A DNA stretch of 64,000 nt, from the NCBI RefSeq assembly GCF_000238275.3, contig NZ_AHCF03000002.1, forward strand, positions 434,001 to 498,000. The letters run 5' to 3'. Positions 57,772-64,000 of this stretch are shown here, piece by piece. Below the pieces are notes generated by a model, which saw only the letters and a list, made by a program, of their open reading frames with translations, was not told where the DNA came from and ran no database searches. Position numbers and translations under genes: made by a program. The first letter of the stretch is position 1; each line of letters starts with the position of its first letter. Source of the stretch: Pseudoalteromonas undina (GTDB taxonomy: Bacteria > Pseudomonadota > Gammaproteobacteria > Enterobacterales > Alteromonadaceae).

Positions 57772-59376
57772 TTAAAAAAGTGTAATAATAAATCGGGCCC
57801 CTTGCTGATACTCGGTATCTAACACAATTTCCCCAGCTAAAGCTTGAGTCACTAAATTGTAAACTAAATGCATTCCTAAGCCACTAGCTCCTTGGCCGCG
57901 CTTTGACGTTACAAATGGGTCAAATATTTTTGCTCGTATATTGCTTTCAACACCTAGGCCGTTATCTGTGTAGGTAATTTGTGTTTTTGTTTCTGTTGCT
58001 ACAATATCAATCTGCACTTCATTGTCACCGCCAGCTATAAATCCGTGTAACAGGGAATTTAAAATTAACTGATGAAAAACTTGCTGCAGTGGTCCTTTTT
58101 TACTTTCGACGGTTAAATCTGATGGACAATTTATAAGGACTTTAGGGTTTTTAATTTTTAGTTCTTGCCCCATAGACAGTAGAGTATCACTAATTAATTG
58201 TTGTATATTAACAGTGCTGGTTATTTCATCATCTTTGATCACTGCAACTTTTTTAAAGTTAGAAATGAGCTCTGCAACGCGGTTTAAGCTGCTATATATT
58301 AAGTCTAAGTTTTCGATACCATCGTTAGTAAATTGTTCAAATTGACTCGCAGTTAGTGATTTATTATGAAATTTAACCTGCAGTTCCGCGAGTTTATCCC
58401 GCAATAGAGTAGAGCCTGTAATACCAAGTCCAATCGGTGTATTTACCTCATGGGCAACCCCTGCCACCATTTGCCCCAATGAAGCCATTTTTTTGTTTTC
58501 GACAATTTGAGTTTGGTATTGGTGCATCTTTTCCAGAGTGGATAACAGCTCTTTATTAGCCTCTCTGAGTGCGATAGTGCGTTGACTTACCTTCTCTTCA
58601 AGGTTTGAGTTTAGCTGCTTAATTTCTTGTTTATCTTCTTCATGGCGCTCTATTTGCCTTTGTGTACGTGCAAGCATTACATTTAAACTATTAGAAAGCC
58701 GAGTTATTTCAGTTAGGTTCGTTAAAGGCGCACGTGCATAATAATTATGTTTTTTAGCTATGTTTTGCAACAACAAGCTTAAGTTTTCTATTGGACTGGC
58801 TATCCTTTTTTGTAGCCTTAAAATAATCAAAGAAATAAAAATAAGTATTAAAGCCATAATAACGATATCGATTATAATCTTTTTAGTTATTAGCTGATTT
58901 AAGTTATCTAAGCTGCCTCTAATATATACATAGCCGAGCAGCTGTTCATTATTGAGTATTGGGGTAATGTACTCAATATACTCGTCACTAACCTGTGGTT
59001 CAGAAAAATCATTAATATTATCTGTTTTAATGGGGACTGGTGGTGATTTTCGGGCATTAAAGCTGGTAAAGAAGACTGGCTTATTAGATTGCTCATCTAA
59101 GGCATAAATATGTAAATTTGTGACGGATGATACTTGTTGAAGCAGCTTTAAGCGCCTTTCTTCTGCAGGCCTATTTTTATTTAGCAATGAGGGCATCGCG
59201 TCGAATGCAATGATCTCTGATACCAACACAAGTTTGCTAATGAGCTGTTTTTTTTGCTCTTGCGCACTTAAATAGGTAGAAATTGAAAGCGATAATAACA
59301 AACAGATAGCTGTTATAAGCATGATGGTTTTAAACAATATGCTACGAATGCTATTTTGCTCTACAGTTTTGGGCAT
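57772..59376 (-). CDS. Sensor histidine kinase
   Basis: A 534-residue membrane kinase. An N-terminal membrane segment (about 15-35) precedes a periplasmic sensor (about 40-160). A second segment (about 165-185) leads to a HAMP domain (about 190-240) and a coiled coil. HisKA-type phosphoacceptor His (SLGQMVAGVAHEVNTP) and a HATPase domain ending near GQGASGLGMHLVYNLV follow. There is no receiver domain, so it should act through a separate regulator, which is not adjacent. The signal is unknown. Confidence 0.88.
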   Translation of the reverse strand: MPKTVEQNSIRSILFKTIMLITAICLLLSLSISTYLSAQEQKKQLISKLVLVSEIIAFDAMPSLLNKNRPAEERRLKLLQQVSSVTNLHIYALDEQSNKPVFFTSFNARKSPPVPIKTDNINDFSEPQVSDEYIEYITPILNNEQLLGYVYIRGSLDNLNQLITKKIIIDIVIMALILIFISLIILRLQKRIASPIENLSLLLQNIAKKHNYYARAPLTNLTEITRLSNSLNVMLARTQRQIERHEEDKQEIKQLNSNLEEKVSQRTIALREANKELLSTLEKMHQYQTQIVENKKMASLGQMVAGVAHEVNTPIGLGITGSTLLRDKLAELQVKFHNKSLTASQFEQFTNDGIENLDLIYSSLNRVAELISNFKKVAVIKDDEITSTVNIQQLISDTLLSMGQELKIKNPKVLINCPSDLTVESKKGPLQQVFHQLILNSLLHGFIAGGDNEVQIDIVATETKTQITYTDNGLGVESNIRAKIFDPFVTSKRGQGASGLGMHLVYNLVTQALAGEIVLDTEYQQGARFIITLF

Positions 59377-59496
59377 TGCGAGAAGGTCATCCGTGTCAAT
59401 TGTGAGTCTAATGATAATAGTTTAGCAAAAACAGAAAAAAGTGAATTAAAAAGATTAGCTTAATTACACTTTTTATTTTTAGCTAATCTACTTATG

Positions 59497-59536
59497 AAAC
59501 ATAAATATGTGGCTAATATAGCCCATATTTATGTTT
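59497..59536. terminator. Long hairpin, probable terminator of rsmC
   Basis: AAACATAAATATG pairs with CATATTTATGTTT, then GGCT with AGCC around a small loop. It lies 24 bases from the rsmC stop. It has no strong T run. Confidence 0.5.
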
Positions 59537-59559
59537 TGACAGGATATTAATAACTTATT

Positions 59560-60585
59560 TTAGCTACTGTATACGGCAAATTTGTTGTTTTTGAACACGG
59601 TGTGGTAGCTATCAAATTGGGTTTCTAAAATTGGTGGATATTTCAAAAAGCTATTAGCCACTATGGTCAGTTTGCCTGCCTTAGTTAAATGTTGCTTTGC
59701 ATGGGTTAAAAAAGATTCCGCAACGCTGTAGTCAGTTGCAATCCCGGTATGAAATGGCGGATTGCTAATAATTAAATCAAACTTGCCAACAATACTATTT
59801 AAACCATCACTGAGTATGGCTTCACCGTTTACATTATTTAGCTTAAGCGTTTGCGTTGTTGCATAGGCTGCAAGTGCACTTACGTCACTACAGGTAAATG
59901 TCAGTGCTGGATTTTTTAGCCCTAAAAAAGTAGCAATAAGTCCTGCGCCACAACCAAAATCAAGGACTTTCCCATGTTTTAAGTTAGGAGCATTCTCTAA
60001 TAGAATTTTCGTTCCAGCATCTAGTGCACCATGGTTAAACACACCAGGAATACTGACTGCTGTATACTCAATATCGCTCACACATACCGTAAACTCTTTA
60101 TGGTAAGTGCTAATATCAAACGCGCTATTAATAGTGAGCTCTGAAAATGAATATAAAACACAGTGTTTTGCTGAGTCTATTTTATTACTAAATTCAGCCT
60201 TACCGGCGAGTTGCTTTTCAATTGACTTAACACCGCTCTTGTTTTCGCCAACAACGAGTAGCTCTGCATCTTTGCTTATCACAGCACGTATATTGTCTAA
60301 CGCCATTAATAGCTCAGGTTTAGATTTAGGGTAATAAAGTATTACCAAATCATAATCGCCCGAATTAATTGTGTGGCTGATGGTTACGTCAATACCCGAT
60401 ATGTTTTTTGCAAATTCACCATTAGCGTGGTTATAACTAAAAGCGGTTATTTTACTTTGTGGATTGAGCGTTTTTAGCTCATTTAAAAAGCCATCTTGAA
60501 CAAAGTTGACCACCAATATTGATTTACCTTTTAACTCTTCACTGTTACGAAGTAATAGTAGGCTCGGATTGGTTAATACGCTCAT
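59560..60585 (-). CDS. rsmC: 16S rRNA G1207 methyltransferase
   Basis: A 341-residue SAM-dependent methyltransferase that modifies G1207 in 16S rRNA. The N-terminal degenerate methyltransferase-like domain (about 1-160) is followed by the catalytic Rossmann domain with DFGCGAG and the active NPPF (IISNPPFHTG). Length agrees with E. coli RsmC (343). It lies upstream of the sensor kinase gene. A weak ribosome site precedes the ATG at 60585. Confidence 0.93.
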   Translation of the reverse strand: MSVLTNPSLLLLRNSEELKGKSILVVNFVQDGFLNELKTLNPQSKITAFSYNHANGEFAKNISGIDVTISHTINSGDYDLVILYYPKSKPELLMALDNIRAVISKDAELLVVGENKSGVKSIEKQLAGKAEFSNKIDSAKHCVLYSFSELTINSAFDISTYHKEFTVCVSDIEYTAVSIPGVFNHGALDAGTKILLENAPNLKHGKVLDFGCGAGLIATFLGLKNPALTFTCSDVSALAAYATTQTLKLNNVNGEAILSDGLNSIVGKFDLIISNPPFHTGIATDYSVAESFLTHAKQHLTKAGKLTIVANSFLKYPPILETQFDSYHTVFKNNKFAVYSS

Positions 60586-60621
60586 AAATGGCTTTACCTT
60601 ACTTGATTATTTAATTAACGG

Positions 60622-61347
60622 TTACTTAGTACGTTCGAACATTAAATCCCATACGCCATGACCTAAACGCTGACCACGCTGTTCAAATTTAGTCAAAGGA
60701 CGTAAATCAGGACGAGGTACATAGTCGTTAGTCTCAGATTGGTTTTTGTAACCTGGAGCTGCTTGCATTACTTCTAACATATGCTCTGCATAGTTTTCCC
60801 AATCGGTTGCCATGTGAAATACGCCACCGATTTTTAATTTAGAGCGGAGTTTTTCAGCAAACTCAGTTTGTACTATGCGACGCTTGTGGTGACGCTTTTT
60901 GTGCCATGGATCAGGAAAAAATAACTGTAAGGTTGATAAGCTTTCATCGCTTATACAATCAGCAAGAACTTCTACTGCATCGTGTTCAAATACGCGCAGA
61001 TTAGTAACGCCAGCTTCGTCAGCATCCATTAAACATGCGCCAACGCCTGGGCGATGAACTTCTATGCCGATAAAGTTAAGGTGTGGTGCATTTTTTGCCA
61101 TTTCAACTAATGACTTACCCATACCAAAACCAATTTCTAGCACTACATCATTGTCATTGCCAAAAACTTCGCTTAAATCAAGTAGGCCGTTTTTATGCTC
61201 AAGCCCCATTGTTGGCCAGCATTTTTCGATTGCAGCAGCTTGGCCTTTGGTTAATCGGCCTTCGCGTTTTACAAAACTGCGAATAGTGCGGATATACTTA
61301 CCTTCTTGCTTAGCTTGCTCAAGGTTGTTGTTACTTGATTCACTCAT
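60622..61347 (-). CDS. trmB: tRNA (guanine-46-N7)-methyltransferase
   Basis: A 241-residue TrmB. Motifs are EIGFGMGKS (SAM binding), [11 protein letters not shown] and the C-terminal GHGVWDLMF. The start at 61347 (MSESSNNN) is preferred over an ATG 75 bases upstream, because AGGCCAATAAT lies just before it and length fits the E. coli enzyme (239). It is divergent from mutY. It probably shares a promoter region of about 150 bases with mutY. Confidence 0.93.
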   Translation of the reverse strand: MSESSNNNLEQAKQEGKYIRTIRSFVKREGRLTKGQAAAIEKCWPTMGLEHKNGLLDLSEVFGNDNDVVLEIGFGMGKSLVEMAKNAPHLNFIGIEVHRPGVGACLMDADEAGVTNLRVFEHDAVEVLADCISDESLSTLQLFFPDPWHKKRHHKRRIVQTEFAEKLRSKLKIGGVFHMATDWENYAEHMLEVMQAAPGYKNQSETNDYVPRPDLRPLTKFEQRGQRLGHGVWDLMFERTK

Positions 61348-61497
61348 ATTATTGGCCTGACAAAACAATGTGTTTAAAAATGGTTGCGTATTATCCCTGA
61401 CCAGCGCTAGGTTGACAAGCATTAGGGCGTTATAGCTTGATCTTTTCAGTCACTACAATAGACTGAGCCGCCATTGAGCATTAGTAAAAAATTAAAT

Positions 61498-62559
61498 ATG
61501 TCGGATTTAAAAAAACAGCAGTCAGCTTGGTTTTCCAACCAAGTAGTTGACTGGTATCACCTTCATGGGCGCAAAACGTTACCATGGCAATTAGCTAAAA
61601 CGCCTTATAAAGTGTGGGTATCTGAGGTGATGTTACAGCAAACTCAGGTTGTCACTGTTATTCCTTATTTTGAAAAGTTTATGCAAAGCTTTCCCGATAT
61701 TATTGCTTTAGCAAATGCTGATGAAGATCAGGTTTTGCATCATTGGACAGGTTTAGGTTATTACGCTCGTGCACGCAATTTACATAAAACCGCTAAAATA
61801 GTTCGAGATAAATACCAAGGTCAGTTTCCTAGCACGCTTGAAGAAGTAATGGATTTACCCGGAATAGGGCGCTCTACTGCTGGTGCTGTTTTATCATTAT
61901 CTTTGGGGCAGCATTACCCTATTCTTGATGGTAATGTTAAAAGAGTGCTTGCTCGGTTTTTCATGGTTGAAGGTTGGTATGGAGTCAAAAAGGTAGAAAA
62001 TCAGCTTTGGCATTTAAGTGAACAACTAACTCCTAAAAATAATGTAACAGAGTTTAATCAAGCTATGATGGATTTAGGTGCAAGCTTATGTTCGCGCAGC
62101 CGCTTTGATTGTGAGGCGTGCCCGTTAAATAGTCGTTGTGGTGCGTTTAACGCAGGTAAAGTTAAGGAGTTCCCTCACTCTAAACCTAAAAAAGCAGTGC
62201 CTAAAAAAAGTTGCCACCAGTTAATTATTAAACATAACGACAAAGTGCTTATGGAAAAACGCCCAAACAGTGGTATCTGGGGCGGATTGTTTGGATTTTT
62301 TGAATTTAATGAGTACAGCGAGCTCGAAACTTTTTTAGCGCAACAAGGGCTTAAAAGTGACCTTAATGAAGTAGCGCCTTTTACTCATGTATTTTCACAT
62401 TTTGAGCTTACGATTAACCCGCATGTACTTAATATTGAAAAAGCTCCTGATGTTGTTAATGACAAGCAGTTGGTGTGGTATCCACTCGATCAATCAATAG
62501 AAGTAGGGTTAGCTGCACCGACTAAAAAGTTGGTTAAACAAATTACGGCAATAGTATAG
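61498..62559 (+). CDS. mutY: Adenine DNA glycosylase
   Basis: A 353-residue MutY that removes A mispaired with 8-oxoguanine. The N-terminal catalytic domain has Glu in [10 protein letters not shown], the helix-hairpin-helix [11 protein letters not shown], and Asp in ILDGNVKR. The 4Fe-4S cysteines are [17 protein letters not shown]. The C-terminal NUDIX-like domain reads 8-oxoG. The start at 61498 fits E. coli length (350). A TTG 24 bases upstream is also open. It is cotranscribed with yggX, 34 bases away. Confidence 0.93.
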   Translation: MSDLKKQQSAWFSNQVVDWYHLHGRKTLPWQLAKTPYKVWVSEVMLQQTQVVTVIPYFEKFMQSFPDIIALANADEDQVLHHWTGLGYYARARNLHKTAKIVRDKYQGQFPSTLEEVMDLPGIGRSTAGAVLSLSLGQHYPILDGNVKRVLARFFMVEGWYGVKKVENQLWHLSEQLTPKNNVTEFNQAMMDLGASLCSRSRFDCEACPLNSRCGAFNAGKVKEFPHSKPKKAVPKKSCHQLIIKHNDKVLMEKRPNSGIWGGLFGFFEFNEYSELETFLAQQGLKSDLNEVAPFTHVFSHFELTINPHVLNIEKAPDVVNDKQLVWYPLDQSIEVGLAAPTKKLVKQITAIV

Positions 62560-62593
62560 AATAGCGATATATTTAGCATTAAGGGGAACAATC

Positions 62594-62866
62594 ATGGCAC
62601 GTACAGTATTTTGTCAAAAGTTACAAAAAGAGGCCGAAGGCCTTGGTTTTCAGTTATACCCTGGTGAACTTGGTGAGAAAATTTTTAATAATATTTCTAA
62701 AGAAGCCTGGGGGCAATGGCAGCATAAACAAACTATGCTGATCAATGAAAAGCATTTAAACATGATGGATCCAGAGCATCGTACTTTTTTAGAAGAGCAA
62801 ATGGTTGGCTTTTTATTTGAAGGTAAAGAAGTTGAGATTGAAGGTTATAAGCCAGTAGAAAAATAA
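62594..62866 (+). CDS. yggX: Fe(II)-trafficking protein YggX
   Basis: A 90-residue YggX that protects iron-sulfur clusters, including that of MutY. It starts [16 protein letters not shown] and contains [16 protein letters not shown]. The single Cys near the N-terminus is the functional residue of the family. It follows mutY as in E. coli. The ribosome site AAGGGGAACA precedes it. A terminator follows. Confidence 0.95.
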   Translation: MARTVFCQKLQKEAEGLGFQLYPGELGEKIFNNISKEAWGQWQHKQTMLINEKHLNMMDPEHRTFLEEQMVGFLFEGKEVEIEGYKPVEK

Positions 62867-62891
62867 ATTAACTGTGCTTAGGTTAATTAAT

Positions 62892-62917
62892 AAAAAAGGG
62901 CTCTAAGCCCTTTTTTA
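62892..62917. terminator. Bidirectional terminator
   Basis: AAAAAAGGGCT pairs with AGCCCTTTTTT over a 3-base loop, between the convergent yggX and kinase genes. Confidence 0.85.
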
Positions 62918-62956
62918 TTGCGTTAGCAAACGTTCTTAGTAACATATACTATTTAG

Positions 62957-64000
62957 TTAAATAAGTTCGTTCTGTTCCTCATTATTTTTAATTTGCTCTT
63001 TTAAGAACTGCGCTGCTCTTGAGTATTCAATTTCGAGCCCATCTCTCATCTTAATTAACTCATCAGCACTTACTTCATCGCTCTTGCACTTATCTTCAAA
63101 TGACTGCGCTAAATCAGCAACAATATTAGCTCCTACTGTTTTTGATATAGATTTTAATTGATGGCAGGCAGATAAAATCTCAGCTTTGTTACTTTGCAAT
63201 ACAGCAAAGTTAATCGCTTTAATTTGTTCTTGGCTCTGTTCTAAATACATTTTAAAGAAGCGGATTATTTTAGCATCATCGCCATTTATGTACTTATTCG
63301 CTGATTCCATATCTATAGGCATAACAGACTTTTCGGCCGAATTCACCTGTTGTGGTTGTTCGCTGTATAAATCACTCCATTGCTTTAATGTGTCTTCAAG
63401 TGCATTAAGCTCAATAGGTTTAGTAATAAAGTCGTTAATACCCACTGCTAAACATCGCTCTCTCTCTCCCTTTAGAGCATTGGCAGTAACAGCAATAATA
63501 TAAGGTTGTGCGTCAATTGATTCGAGTAATGAAGCTTCTTCTCTAATTTTTTCAACCATGTCGTAGCCAGACATTTTTGGCATATGTAAATCGGTTAAAA
63601 TGAGCGAGTAGCTATTTTTACGCCACATATCTAAACCTTCTTCACCGTTATTAGCTACCTCTACACTGTAACCTAGTATATGTAGTTGTTCGGTGAGTAC
63701 CTCTTGGTTCAATCGGTTATCTTCTACCAATAATACCAGCCTATTTGCAGCGAGTGCCTCTTCTGAACTTAGGTAGTGATTCATCGTTCTGGCTTTTTTA
63801 ATTTGCTTAGGCTTATGTAAGCCGGCAGCCACTAAAATTGAAAGCATAAAGTTAGATTTACACAAAGGGGAGGCGTTAATATAAAAAATATTTTTATGGT
63901 TAATAACCGCTTCATCTAACTTACTTAATACCACCATTTGTTGGTTATTATCTTCTAATGAGTAAAGTAAACTTCTTAGTAGGGTACTAATACTACTCAT
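62957..64000 (-). CDS. 3' part of a hybrid sensor kinase (REC-HPt)
   Basis: The window shows 347 residues and the gene runs off the right edge; the ATG at 64000 is probably internal. A degenerate receiver-like segment (about 1-70, without a clear phospho-Asp) precedes a full receiver domain (about 85-205) with Asp in LTDLHMPKMSG. An HPt domain (about 230-335) has the likely phospho-His in ACHQLKSISKTVG. This is the tail order of BvgS/EvgS-like kinases. The kinase core lies outside the window. Confidence 0.8.
   Translation of the reverse strand: MSSISTLLRSLLYSLEDNNQQMVVLSKLDEAVINHKNIFYINASPLCKSNFMLSILVAAGLHKPKQIKKARTMNHYLSSEEALAANRLVLLVEDNRLNQEVLTEQLHILGYSVEVANNGEEGLDMWRKNSYSLILTDLHMPKMSGYDMVEKIREEASLLESIDAQPYIIAVTANALKGERERCLAVGINDFITKPIELNALEDTLKQWSDLYSEQPQQVNSAEKSVMPIDMESANKYINGDDAKIIRFFKMYLEQSQEQIKAINFAVLQSNKAEILSACHQLKSISKTVGANIVADLAQSFEDKCKSDEVSADELIKMRDGLEIEYSRAAQFLKEQIKNNEEQNELI

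Noticed and set aside
1..64000. CRISPR array, tRNA or rRNA genes
   Set aside because: No regularly spaced direct repeats, no cloverleaf with conserved tRNA arms and no rRNA segments were noticed on either strand.

Overview
The window reads as a chromosomal segment of a marine gammaproteobacterium of the Pseudoalteromonas type (Alteromonadales). The reasons are low-GC DNA, closely packed housekeeping genes with gammaproteobacterial gene orders (recX-alaS-lysC-csrA, oadGAB, mutY-yggX), an ArcB/ArcA pair, and many chemotaxis and cyclic-di-GMP signalling genes. This is inferred from protein character and gene order, not from a database match. No rRNA, tRNA, CRISPR array, prophage or complete insertion sequence was found.

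Layout. 0-9 kb is an accessory stretch: a lipoprotein hydrolase/DUF2975/HTH cluster, a CPBP protease, a chemoreceptor, and a divergent DUF4198 / TonB-dependent siderophore receptor pair with a Fur-like box between them. 9-14 kb holds a gap with a decayed coding remnant, then a large catalase, a topoisomerase IB, a glycine-rich stress protein and ACP phosphodiesterase. 14.9-19.2 kb is an RND efflux adaptor and pump. 19.3-23.3 kb holds a hybrid histidine kinase and a diguanylate cyclase on the minus strand. 23.5-27 kb is a tryptophan-catabolism-like unit (exported amidohydrolase, kynurenine-formamidase-like hydrolase, kynureninase). 27-34.8 kb holds a poly-HAMP chemoreceptor, an exported pyroglutamyl-peptidase-like protein without any cysteine, DUF3087, a GST, a low-molecular-weight phosphatase and a TonB-C protein.

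35-41.4 kb is core metabolism and information processing (ribA, a membrane protein, recX, alaS, lysC, csrA). A MITE-like element sits exactly in the ribA stop codon. 41.4-42.5 kb has small envelope and stress genes. 43-46.2 kb is the sodium-pumping oxaloacetate decarboxylase operon, preceded by two PdhR/LldR-like palindromes. 46.3-54 kb contains an aldo/keto reductase, a 58-residue membrane protein, a MepM-like endopeptidase, tyrS, a CbiB-like protein with mtnN, DUF2726 and folE2. 54.3-57.3 kb has arcB and arcA tail to tail. The right end has a sensor kinase, rsmC, trmB, mutY-yggX and the 3' part of a hybrid kinase (REC-HPt) cut by the window edge.

Several genes plausibly work together. ArcB/ArcA and the oad operon both concern respiratory and anaplerotic carbon flow. 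The catalase, topoisomerase IB and stress protein look like a stationary-phase or oxidative-stress group. Most genes here are ordinary. The notable points are the MITE in the ribA stop codon, the cysteine-free C15-like protein, the paired PdhR-like operators, the ArcB redox-cysteine substitution and the eight 45-residue HAMP-like repeats.
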